From positions 1-54,562 of the forward strand of contig JAQGBZ010000399.1 of the NCBI GenBank assembly GCA_034687125.1: 54,562 nucleotides of DNA. Direction: 5' to 3'. Position 1 is the stretch's first letter, and the number at the start of each line of letters is the position of its first letter. Position numbers and translations under genes: made by a program. Positions 1 to 11,475 of this stretch are shown one piece after another. This DNA is from Neelides folsomi. Lineage: Eukaryota > Arthropoda > Collembola > Neelipleona > Neelidae. Below the pieces are notes generated by a model, which saw only the letters and a list, made by a program, of their open reading frames with translations, did no database searches and was not told the origin of the DNA.

Positions 1-1
1 A

Positions 2-160
2 ATTATAATGAAATTAAGTTTCAATTTAAAAATTAATTATAATAAAATTAAGTTTCAATTTAAAAATTAATTATAATGAAATTAAGTTTCAATTTAAAAA
101 TTAATTATAATAAAATTAAGTTTCAATTTAAAAATTAATTATAATTATAATGAAATTTCG
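2..160. repeat. 34-bp AT-rich tandem repeat, alternating variants
   Basis: Four head-to-tail copies of a 34-bp unit begin at 2, 36, 70 and 104, followed by a partial, disturbed copy from 138. The copies are nearly identical. The clearest difference is one base: copies 1 and 3 read ATAATG while copies 2 and 4 read ATAATA. The array therefore looks like a 68-bp dimer duplicated once. It lies in intron or intergenic DNA just before the first recognisable CC2D2A exon and continues off the left edge, so the full copy number cannot be seen. Confidence 0.9.
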
Positions 161-178
161 AGCAAAGGATTAAATGAG

Positions 179-3100
179 GATTCTTGATAGACATAAAGAA
201 TTAAAGACCAATTCAGGAGATCAAAAGATTCGGTTGGAATTGGACAAAACGGGAAATCCGAGTGAAAATGGGGATATTCAACACAGTCGACTTTCTCTCA
301 AAGAAGAAAACAGAAAGAAAGCTCTGAACGAAACACAATTTCAAATCCGAATAATTTTTAATGGAAAAGAAGTAAATTAAGTTTAACTATTGTTTAAGAA
401 AACTAGCATACTATAAATTACAGATAAGCATTTTATCGTTGTTTTGATAATTATTATAACAGTTTTATCGCTCCATGACTCGACAATTGGCTCAACATGA
501 CACTTTCGTGTTCTTCGGACTGACCATTCCAATAGAAGTGAGAGAATGGCCGGAATATTGTCGGTTGGAAATCTACGATATCAAAAGGATAATTAATAGG
601 AAAATTGTATCCGTAAATATTCCGCTTCCTAACAAGTAATCTACAATTATCAATTACAGATATCTCTATTTCTTTATATATTCGCATAATGGCATAATTA
701 CTCTTCTTTTATTTATTGGAATATGGAAAATTATTTTCAATCAATCTTTAAATATTGCGTTAATTAATTAATTAAATGAATTTATTTAAATATAATTAAC
801 AACATAATAGGAGAATGACAGTTGAAAGAAATACAGTAGAAAAGATTCATTTTGAGTCCAAAGATGTAATTAAAAAGGCCCACGGGGGTGTTGGAACTGG
901 AATTGAATTGGATATTTTGGGTCATGTGAGCTTACTTAATCAACATTTAACTTACATTTTGAATGTTAATAATGCTATTCATTCTTGTTCTAATAATTAT
1001 TTATTATAGAAATATAAAAATATGTTCACATCTGGTTATGTAACAACACGGATTGGATGGGCTGCGGACTTGGAAGGAAATGCCGTTTGTCCGAGGGGAT
1101 ATGGAGAAGACAAAGAAACTGTAAACTTGAGAAAATCTTCCATGAATGAAATTGACCCGAATAATCCACAAAACGTTACATGGTTAAATTCACCGGTAAA
1201 AAATTTAATGTTAAATTACCTTTTAAATTTAAAATGCTAAAAATATGTATTAAACTTGCCATATAATACCATATTACATTATTAATGAACAATTTTTCAA
1301 TATTTCCAAAAGGAACCAATAATACACGAGAGAAGTGTCGAACGTGAAAAAATGCCCACAAGAGGCATATTAACATTGAATTCTCTTGAATCCGAATTTG
1401 ATTTTTGCTCAATGGAAGAACTCGAATCATCACTTCGTCTCAAAGTACTCCAAATGAGGGACGAGGAAGTGAGTGATCTTCGCTATGTCAAAATGGTCTC
1501 TTCCTCTGATCATCTGATTCCCATTCAACTTTCAAAAGTAACTTATTTTTTGCCAAAAATTCTCTTTAGTATAAACATTAATCATAAAGCAGCTATCATT
1601 ATTTTATAAATATGAGTTTAATTGTTATTTCTTACAATATTTTACATATAAGGAATATGAGAGGAAAGTTGGAGAAGAAATGGAAAAAAGGCTCGGGGAG
1701 AAAAAGCCAAGTCCTAAACGCCGTTTGTCGGCCGAAGACGCCACAATGCATGAAACAAACCGATTTGAGAAGATCCGAGAACTTCGATTAAATGTTCTTC
1801 GTCTTTTTGAAAGTCATTTGAAAAGGATTACATTTGAAGATTTAGTATTAGAAGAACAATTCCCAGATATAGGGTATATTTCTAAACATTTTTTAGAATT
1901 TTTGCAAAAACATTTTTGAACAACACTCAAACATTTAATCAGAGGATGCATTTTATTAATTTATTTAATTGCAATTTAGAACTCTTGGATTGAACATCAT
2001 GAGTTTATTTCAACCCTACCGTCCCTTGAGACCAACAAGGAAGGAAAGGAAAAGACTCCAAACTTTCTCCATCATTGACACTAAGATGAAAGTTCATGTC
2101 AACATCGTCCGAGCTTTTAATCTTCCCATGAGAAGAGACGCCGATGTTGGGCTTATGAGTATAATTTTAATATTTTGAAATTTTTAATAAATAATTTGAA
2201 AATAATAATTTCCTCCCTATTATAATTTATAAGATTTTTTCAAATGTTTACTTTTAGCCACAGAAGCCGTAACTGGGCTTAATCCAAATAAAAAAGGTCC
2301 CATGAATTACTCTACTCCCAAACCATTTGTGGAAATTTGGTTTCAGAGGAACGTTTGTCGAACAACTACTGGAGTTGGTTCGAATCCAACATGGAACCAA
2401 GAATTGCAACTTCCTTTGACGTAATTTTTCGACTTTTACTTCTCTTTATGAATTTTCATGTTTGAGTAAACTGATAATATTACCATCACTAAACAAAATA
2501 AAATGCACAACTATTATTTATGAAATTATATTTAATAAGATTCTTTTTTAAATAATTTTTATTTGACTTTAATCATTCAAATCAACACTTGATTTAACTC
2601 ATCGTTACTTGACAGACTTGGAGAAGAAAGTGGGAAGAGAATTGAGAATTTGGACGATTTGGTCTATCTTTTGTTATACGACGAAGTGGCCATGGACCTT
2701 TTGGAAGATGAGAGGAGGAGAGATACAGACATTCATCAAAGACTAGAAAAAAGATGGTTGGGCTCCATCAACATTCCTTTTTCAACTTTGTATTCAAATG
2801 GACGAGTAAGTAAAGATGAACATGCATTTCATTTAATAAGAGAGAATGTTGGAGAATGTATGGTTTCTTTATTACAAGTAAATTGATTTTCTTATTTTCT
2901 TTATAGATTGAAGGAACTTTCAAGTTGAAATCTCCATCAGTTTTGCTTGGTTATGAAGCTCAGGTATAATATTAATTAATTAATAGATTGACGGCTTGAA
3001 CAAAATTGTCTTTTCCTTTTATAGGGAATGTCATCACACTTTCGACCAACCCAACCAATTCCTCAAACAAATTCTGGGCTTCCTGTTTCAAATGGAAAAA

Positions 3101-5331
3101 ATGCTTTCATCACTTTATTTATGACCATTCAACCTTCAATAAATCCAATTATTCCTTTAAAAGCAAGTCACTTTGATTTTTTACGTCCAACTTTTACCTA
3201 ATACATATATTTATAATTATAATTAATATAAAAATAAAAATAATTTAATTTATATAACTAATGGCTTATTCCACAATTTATCGGTTCATCAATTAAACTT
3301 CATTTTTATAATGTTCTTATAAAATGATTTTAATGCACATATTTTATGTTATAACATTATCTTTATAAAGTATTGTTTTAACTTTAATCGTTTTTATATA
3401 GGAAGAAGTTGGTACAGGAGAATCAACTCAAATGCTCTCCCACGTTCTTGCATGGAAATCCTCAATAGTTAAAAAACACCCGTCAAGAAACATACGGCCG
3501 TTTGTAATGACAATGGATGGAGACACAGTTTTGTGCACAAGATTCCTCAGCCCCATTCCACCACCTGAATCAATCATGCAAAAGGGTGAGTTTATAAACA
3601 TTACAAGTATACCTATTTATCAATACGTATAATTGAAATCATGTTGGTAAATATTAAGCAAGAATCAATAGAAATCTAATATGTTAAATGCTTGATTAAT
3701 AAAATAATATTTTAAATAAATTTTTTGAAGGGAATTTGCTTGAGAAAATGGAAGATTTGGCTCATTATGTATCACTTTTCCCTGGTATTCGGGATTGCAC
3801 TCTTGGAATCACAGATTATCCGCTTTGGTTCACTTCGGATGTTTTCGTGATGACTCCTGGGGGAGGAATGGAAGATCACGCCGTTTTGCTCGCTTCTTTC
3901 TTTTTACATCTCAAAGTTCCTACATGGATTGCTTTAGGGAATGCAATGCCTGATGGACCAACAGCTTTTGTTCTCACTTCGTTTAAGGTTCGTCATTTTC
4001 TTTGGGTGTGAATTAGCAGTTCTTTTAAATAAGAGTTGAAAGAAGGACTTTTTAATATAAAACATGTTAAATGTGATTTATAGGGAGTTGAGAATGAGAC
4101 ATTGGCTTCTGTGTGGAAAAAAGCAGTTTTAATTTGGAATCCATCAACTGGAGAATTCTTCAGTGTCAATGATAGCTTTTGCCCACTTCAAAAGTTATGG
4201 GCTTTAATTGGGAAATCTAACGTGAGTTCATTGATCAACACGATTATAAATTGAGTTGTGAATGTATGAATTTAAAATGTGCAATTTTATTTAGATGTGG
4301 GGAAATGTGTCTGATATGGAAAGACCTCATCAATTGGAATGGGAACTTGGAAAATCCAAGTTTTGGCTTCCGCTCTTTAGTAAACCTGTTGGAGAAAATA
4401 AACTTCCATCTGTTCAACCAGAGAATATTAAGTAAGCCAATTTCCTTATTTAACATAATTCACCTCATAGAGATAATTAAGTACTAATGCTAATTTTAAA
4501 TGTAATTATCATGTATATGTAAGCAAATTGCTAGGGTAAAAATTAATGATTAATGGCGAGAGAACATAATTGAGGGTGGAGACTGATGTTTAATAACTCT
4601 TATTTATCAGAGATGTTAAATTTAATTTATTTGTTGATTTTATTTAAAGATATAAAACGGCGGATCAAGTGCAGGCCAATACTTTAGCTCAGAGATTGGA
4701 ACGACACTTAAAAGATGTTTTTATGCGTTGGAGACCAACGTCAAAGTAAACTTTAAAATTTCTTAATCTTACAATTATACAATACGTAACTGATGCTAAG
4801 TTGATTAAATTCAACTTAATTGAATTCAACTTTAACGTCAAGGACAAATTGGAATCGCTACTGCAGTGGGATTTTAAGACGACTTTTACCACGACTTGAA
4901 AAGAATCGAATCAAACGGAGCGAAATTGATATGGCGGATTCTTCCCAAAGTCTTCAATCTTCTCCATTGTCAGTTAACGATGAGCATCTTGGAGAATTAA
5001 AGGAAGTAATTTCTTCATATCAGGTAATTTTTACAATTCTTTTAATCACAATTATGTATGTATGTTATACAAAATTCAAATATTTTCTACAATGAAATAA
5101 AAATCTTTATTTTTTATCCACAATGAATAAATTGTTTTTTAGATGACTGGATTTCCTCTTCAGCAGCCTTATGTGAGTACGGAATCCATTATCGAGGCCG
5201 TGCATGCTTCGGGAGTTCACACCATTGACAGTCCTGATGTCGAGTTCGCAATAGCCGTTTATGCCCATGCCTATCCAGCAAGCGTTTATTCCCTATGGGT
5301 CTACGTGGCTGCACTTCACCTTAGAAAATAA
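179..5331 (+). CDS. CC2D2A: CC2D2A, C-terminal 1007 residues (18 exons; 5' end outside window)
   Basis: CC2D2A is a scaffold of the ciliary transition zone (MKS/B9 complex) that controls which proteins enter the cilium. Exons read here: 179-371, 463-635, 811-925, 1010-1195, 1313-1537, 1653-1873, 1980-2158, 2258-2420, 2616-2805, 2907-2963, 3025-3162, 3402-3585, 3731-3987, 4084-4221, 4295-4431, 4650-4745, 4843-5023, 5143-5331; all join in frame. The C2 domain spans about 1980-2805 (MKVHVNIVRAFNLP, then FVEIWFQRNV and NPTWNQELQLPL). The transglutaminase-like region characteristic of the family follows (GMEDHAVLLASFFLHL, GNAMPDGPTAFVLT, NPSTGEFF). The end, with GFPLQQPY, SGVHTIDSPDVEFAIAVY and WVYVAALHLRK, matches the CC2D2A C-terminus. 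The human protein is about 1620 aa, so the N-terminal coiled-coil part lies upstream. The acceptor of the first exon shown is weak and uncertain. Intron 3163-3401 uses a GC donor. Confidence 0.93.
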
Positions 5332-5849
5332 TATTTTTATATGAAATGTTTATTTTTGGTTCTTCTTTTTGATTGTTGTTTTTTGATTAAATGCTTACAA
5401 TTTTATTAATTGTTAAAAAACCTATAATAATTTAATAGTTCAAAATTATTTAAAATCAATTATAAATTTTTACCTTATTTTTATGTAAGAAATTGTTAAT
5501 ATGAATTAATATCTAAAGAGTTTCTAAAATAAATGAATAATACACGTGTAGTAATGGTTCATGTTGATTGGCATAATTAGGTATAAAAATTCTGGCATCA
5601 TAAATTGACCCTCGTACGATCAATAATTTCCTGACAACGGGTAAGTTGTTGGTCGTAGATGTGGTTTCTAACCCAAATAGTGTATGTATTAAAGCTTCTG
5701 CGTTAGTATCCATCTATTCCTATTTTGCACTTCTTCATTTAGGCATTATCGTCTTTATAATTATTAACAGTTTTTCTCATTACATTACATTCTAATAATA
5801 AAGACATTAAGGATTATTTTCATTAATATATTCATCAGTATCGTCAAAA
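5332..5849. other. CC2D2A-BBS2 intergenic, no gene seen
   Basis: AT-rich gap between two co-oriented ciliary genes. It must hold the CC2D2A 3' UTR and the BBS2 promoter. An AATAAA near 5796 could serve as a poly(A) signal. I saw no convincing RFX X-box by eye. A 66-codon open frame on the minus strand (5513-5713) has no supporting features. Confidence 0.6.
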
Positions 5850-8800
5850 ATGAATTCAAGCGTCTTAACATTAAAACTCGGCAACAAAATCTTCCCTGGG
5901 ACTGTCACAACTGGGAATTTTGATGGGAAATCAATTTGCTTTACCGCTGCAACACAAGGCGACAGAGTCAGTAACCACATTTATTCTTGTCATTTACTAT
6001 CTCTAGATTTGTTGCAACATTAAAACATGAAAACTCTAAAATTATACATTAAAGAAATAAAAATATCTTCTTCGGCAGATCCTATTGCTTCAACTAAATA
6101 AACTCAATGTTTCCAATTTTGGAAAACTTGTGGATGTCTCTCCAGAAGAAATCACATTTTTGAACATCAATCAACCCATTTCCTGTCTCTGTGCAGGACC
6201 AATGGTCAAAGATTCAGAAAGATCTTTCTTATTCGTTGGAACTCTTGCAACCATTTTCGCATATGATGTTGAAAATAACAAAGATCTTTTCTTCAAAGAA
6301 GTATAAAAATTCATTGTTTGAATAATATTGAATATACAATTACTAGTATTCACTTATGAATAAACTATCTTTCTCCTTGAAGGTTATTGATGGAGTGAAT
6401 GTAATTACTACTGGAATCTTGGGAGGAATTCCAACTAAAACTCCTATTGCTATTGCCGGTGGGAATTGGTATGATACTTTCTCTTAAAGTTAGTATTTGA
6501 TTCAAAACTTTTTGTGTATCATTGCATTTTATAATTGATCTTATCGTATACTTAGTTCACTTCAAGGGTTTGATTCTGATGGAAATGATTGTTTTTGGAC
6601 TGTGACTGGAGACAATTGTGGAGCCGTTGCTCTCTTTGATTATGATGGAGATGGAGAAAACGAGGTAAAGTATGTAGTTCTGTACTTATTAAATATTTTT
6701 AGCATATAGGTATATCTAATGGTGCCTTTTATAAATGAATTTATATAGCTCATCGTAGGGTCTGATGATTATGACTTAAGAGTCTTCAAAGGAGACCAAA
6801 TTGTTGGTGAAGCGACTGAAACAGACTCAATTACGTGTATTTTTCCTCTTCAAGGAACCAGTTTTGCTTATGCTCTTGCTAATGGAACCATCGGTGTTTA
6901 TGACAAACTCACGCGTTTGTGGAGAATCAAAGTAGAGCTTTAGCATGAGTTTGATAAGCCCCGGTTCATAAAGTTTAGAAGGTCGAGTTAAAATGTGATT
7001 ACTCAAAAATGGATGGATAGATTTGCATATAAAAAATATGGTATATGAGTACATAAGATAGTATTATTGACGACAATTTTCAGAATGATCAGTTAACAGG
7101 TTCACTAAATATAGGGAAAAGTGTTCAAAAAGTTAGAGAAATTGCTGCTTTATTGAGTTATTTTAATATTTTTTTCAAGAATAAAATGAATCACAAACAG
7201 TGTGTAAACTTTCCTTGTTTGAGAATAATTTTAAACACCCTTTTTTTCATTGAATCTGTAAGATTTCTCAGGGAAATTGTCCCAAGCCGCTTCAATTGAC
7301 CTTTTTAACTCATGCTTCGACGAGTATTGCTTTCCATAAGCGTATACATCTCTTGTAATGATGCCCTACAAATTTTCCATCGGGTTAAGATCCGGGCTCT
7401 TGGGCGGATGGTCCAATAAACGGACGTTCTTTCTCGCCAACCAATCTTTTGTTGACGAGGAAACATGGATTGAAGCGTTGTCCTGCTGGAATACCTATCC
7501 TCTTCCTCCTAGTTTGGGTCCAGCTTTCAATAAATTATTTTGGAGAATTGTTTGGTAATCCATTCTGTGATCAATTGAAGCGAGGTCCGTTTTTTCATTG
7601 TATCCAAACCCACCCCAGAACATCAACGAACCACCTCCTGTAACATAAAAATCATATTTAAAATCATATAGTTTAAACATTGGAAAATTAGTTCAATATG
7701 GTTTATAATCATACCTTGTTGGTTTTTAGTGAAAATCTTGCTTTCTTTTCTCACATCATGCCAATAGTATGAATAGCCTTCAGGCCCATCAAGGTTGAAT
7801 TTTTTTCATCGCTCCAAACTTTTCTCCATTCTGTGTCCCATGTCTGGTACTTTTTAGCGTAAGTCAATCGATCCTCAATGTGGCTTTGTTTCAGTTTTGG
7901 TTCACATTTCGTTTTAGTATATTGCAGAAATGGTTTTTCTGCAATTCTCGAATGAATTGTTCCAAGGGAAAGACGAGTTCGAAGTTCTCGTTGTATTTCC
8001 CTAATGGAATATTGCCCGGTAGAAGCCATACGAACAATATGACGCTCATCCTGACAACTTGTAGTCTTTGGCCGGCCTTTATTTAACGAATTATTGTAAT
8101 TTTCACCCGTTTATTGAGTTGGTCACTGCATTAAATGATCTGCCAATTAAACGTGAAATTTCCGTTTTTGAACTCCCTTGTTTATATAGGATATCTATTT
8201 GAGCTCGCTCTCTTTCGCTTAAGAATGTTCCCGATGACATCTTGAGGTCTACTGATATGTTTTAAGATCAAAATACCCAAGTTTAAGATGATAATGACAA
8301 AGCTGATAACGATAAATGGAACGGAAATGATTATCTCTCTAACTTATTGAACACCTCAAATTTGAATATTCCTCAATATTTAATGAACTGGTCAAGCAAT
8401 ATGTCTGAAAATTATCATCAGTAATACTATCTTATGTACTCATATACCATATATTTTATATGTAAATCTATCCATCCATTTTTGAGTAATCACATTTTAA
8501 CTCGACTTTCTAAACTTTATGAACGGGAGCTTATTCGAATAAAAGAGATATTATTTAGCTCTCTAATTTTGTATAAATATTTAACACATAATTTCATTAT
8601 GATATGAGTCTTGTATTAATCTTTAATCTAAGTCAAAAAATCATGCCGTTTCAATTTGCGGTTATGATTTTGATGGAGACGGAATCCCCGAACTTGTAAC
8701 CGGCTGGAGCAATGGAAAAATGGATATAAGAAACACAACCAATGGAGAAGTCCTTTTTAAAGACAACTTTACTCATCCATTAGCTGGAATTTGCACAGCG

Positions 8801-11275
8801 GATTTGTATATGGATGGAAAAATGCACTTGCTATGCTGTGATGTCGAAGGGGAAGGTATATCCCTTCTACTGTTGAATTACAGATAGATTATTGAAATTC
8901 TATTCCAAACACAATCTAGTGAGGATTTACAAGCCAGGAAGTAACGACGGGAAGATGCCCTTCATAACTCCTAATGTGGAACAAGATGTTGTGAGGGAGT
9001 TGAGCGTTAAGAAACACAATTTACTCCTTGAATTGAAGAATTATGAAACGGGGACTACAACCCAAAGGGCAACTTCAGATGGAACTTCAATTAAAAAGGG
9101 GGAGTCTTCAGCCCTATCGATCTTTTCGGTGGACAAAAAGAAATCTGCTGAGAGTGGGAGTGGAGCTATACCAGTTAGAACCAACAAAATTCAATTACCA
9201 AATTTCAAATTACTGTTAATCAATCTTTAATTTAATTTAATTATAAATTTTGTATTATTAAATGAATTTTCAGGTTAAAACAGAGCTGACAGTTGATTTT
9301 GCCATTAATTTGTCTTCTGAACAGGTTTTTACAATCTTTTAATAATTTTACATCCTATGTTAAATTATGAAAATTAAGTGTTATTAAATAGTTAAACTTT
9401 AAACTAAATGATTTTTCTGTCTTCACCAGCCACATATAGAAATGACACTCTCGACAAACAATGACATTCTTATACGAGCCGTACTTATTTTTGCTGAAGG
9501 TAAACTATGCATTCAATTAAAGAAATACACCATATAAAATATTTTATAAATTCGATTATATGTATGAATAATGATAAATTATCAGAAATTCAAAATGCTA
9601 TAATAAGAATTTCAATGCATCTTAAAAATTTACAGGAATCTTTCAAGGGGAATGTCACGTTGTTCATCCGAAACCAGAACATGTTAGTTCAAAGATCTAT
9701 GTTCCGCTTTTCCCACCAAAAAATGTTGTGGTAGATTTACACATTAAGGTAACTCCAACATATTCAGCATAAAACTTCTCATTTTAACTTACTCACCTAA
9801 TCCATATTATCATTATCATAATCTTTCTGATGATCAATATTGTAATCCAAATAGGCATACGTTGGTTCAAAAGAAACCAACAGCTTTCATGTGTTTGAAC
9901 TGACCAGACAACTTCCTAAATTTTCAATGTTTGCTTTATGCAAGGAAGAAATCAAAGGAGAGAATTTGATCATGAGCTTTGTGAAGCTGCCAATTCAAGA
10001 GCGACCTACAAGGGTTAAATGAATATAATGCTAATGATGTTTAAATTATGTTCTTGTAAATTGTCTCAAATGTAGTTTAATAATTATTGTAATTATCCTC
10101 ACCATGTCATGACCATGCCAGTCCATTTCATGTTTTGATTTAAGGTTGTAACTTGGCTGAACCAGAACTTTCTCCTTGGAACAGAGCTCGAATTCAAAAG
10201 TGGTTTCGAATTAACGTTCTTATCCTTAAGGAACAGTCAAGAGTTTCAAATGAATGTTGATGAGACTGGAGAAACAACAATTAGAACAACTGACATTGAT
10301 TTGGCTGGAGATCTTTTACAAAGCTTATGCAAGTTTTTGAGCATATACGAACTTGAGGTTTTTAATTGTTTAAATATTGACATTCAATATTGAACTCTGA
10401 CTGCACAATCAGTTAGATTGGGGGATAAATGTTTTGATTTGATCATAGACAGAGGCTGAATTCACGGAAGAAATTATCCAACTTGATCTCCTCATTCGAG
10501 CAATTGAAGATTATCAAGAAAGTAACGACAGATTAGGAGCTGAAATAGCCGACCAGTCAGGGATAATTAAAAGCCTTCTTATAAGAGCTGAAGATGCCCG
10601 GCTCATCGGCGACACGTAAAATTCATTTTCTCAAATGATTAAATCCATTTAAAATATAAAATCATATTAAAATATATTATATTTTCATATGCTAATGTTT
10701 AGGACTGATAATTGACTTTATTTATGCTTAGAAAGGGAATGAGGAAATGGTATACTCAACTCCATGAAATAAATCGAATTTTAATGGCTCAACATCAAAT
10801 AAGATGCACAACGAATGAAAACGTGATTGACTCAATCAAAGCAGTCAATCAAATAAGTAAGATGTTTACAATTTACATAGACCAATTTTTATCAAGTCAT
10901 ATAAAAAATTATGTATATTTACATAAGTAATTTGACAACTTTTTTAACGTTTAGTTCAAAAGGCAGCTAGACTAAGAGGTAAATAATTCCAAATTAACTT
11001 TCATGCAATACATAATGCATACCTAAATATTTTATCAGAAACAAATAAAATTTCTTGATCGAAAGTGAAAAAAAGAAATGTTAAGTAAATTCATAAATGG
11101 TCTATGTTATAAATATTAAATAATGTGGAAAATGATTTCTGCAGTGGGTAAGGCGAAAGCAAATGTGATCAACTCTTGTCGTGAAGCAGTGAAATCAAGA
11201 GATGTGGAAGCTCTTGGAAGAATTATACGACATGGAGCTGCCACATCTTACAATGAAACCAATATCATATATTAA
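5850..11275 (+). CDS. BBS2: BBS2, BBSome subunit (complete, 16 exons)
   Basis: BBS2 is a beta-propeller subunit of the BBSome, the coat that moves membrane proteins through cilia. Exons: 5850-5966, 6079-6300, 6383-6468, 6556-6664, 6749-6931, 8633-8855, 8920-9173, 9274-9324, 9430-9499, 9636-9748, 9855-10013, 10145-10357, 10449-10615, 10732-10856, 10955-10978, 11145-11275. They join in frame to 748 aa (human 721). Family landmarks are [43 protein letters not shown]-like [48 protein letters not shown] and [13 protein letters not shown]. The start ATG precedes [10 protein letters not shown], the family N-terminus. The donor at 9174 (GTTAGA) is weak and that junction is the least certain. Exon 15 is a 24-nt microexon. 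Intron 5 holds a transposon. Confidence 0.95.
6957..7084 (+). repeat. Left terminal inverted repeat of the Tc1-like element
   Basis: 128 bp matching the reverse complement of 8404-8531 with only scattered mismatches. The similarity stops abruptly after TTTTCAGA on both sides, which defines the inner edge. Confidence 0.88.
7231..8240 (-). pseudogene. Tc1/mariner DD34E transposase pseudogene, with its own intron
   Basis: Read on the minus strand from the ATG at 8238-8240. The N-terminal helix-turn-helix region is visible ([24 protein letters not shown]), then the linker GRPKTTS, then catalytic blocks: WSDEK (first D), FQQDNASIH (second D) and SPDLNPMEN (E). The second D and E are separated by 34 residues. 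An apparent spliceosomal intron, 7638-7714 (GTATGA...TTACAG), interrupts the glycine-rich [10 protein letters not shown] block, and removing it restores the motif. Lesions: a stop with frameshift near 8105-8115, a one-base frameshift in the T-run at 7800-7806 (WSDEKKFNLDG is broken), an in-frame TAG at 7495-7497 and another at 7366-7368 where families usually have Trp. The copy is non-functional. Confidence 0.88.
8404..8531 (-). repeat. Right terminal inverted repeat of the Tc1-like element
   Basis: Inverted copy of 6957-7084. It includes the shared block with TACATAAGATAGTATTA-type sequence and TCCATCCATTTTTGAG. The low divergence between arms suggests a fairly recent insertion, although the transposase is already broken. 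Confidence 0.88.
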
Positions 11276-11475
11276 CATGTAAAGCAATAACTTACTTTGA
11301 ATTTTGTTAATGAGATCTCATAAAAATTAATTTTTTTCTAAAATTAATTTAAATTAAATTATTCTTAAATGATCAACTAAATGTATGTAATTAAATGCGA
11401 AATAAAAACTTTTAAAATGAACATAAAGTTTTTTAATTTATATAATTGTGCATTTTATAAGCAGACATGACTAGC

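Larger units (their letters stand above)
6957..8531 (-). mobile_element. Tc1/mariner-superfamily element (degenerate), inserted in BBS2 intron 5
   Basis: A 1575-bp element bounded by 128-bp near-identical terminal inverted repeats and flanked by TA on each side (6955-6956 and 8532-8533), the usual Tc1/mariner target duplication. The outer ends read AGCCCCGGTTCAT on the left and the near-complement ATGAACGGGAGCT on the right. The interior carries a minus-strand transposase remnant with a DD34E triad. Removing the element and one TA leaves an intron of about 124 bp, in line with its neighbours, so this is a clean insertion into a pre-existing intron. The element is antisense to BBS2. Confidence 0.9.

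Noticed and set aside
5513..5713. 66-codon minus-strand frame between CC2D2A and BBS2
   Set aside because: No domain, no splice partners, and it lies where UTR and promoter are expected.
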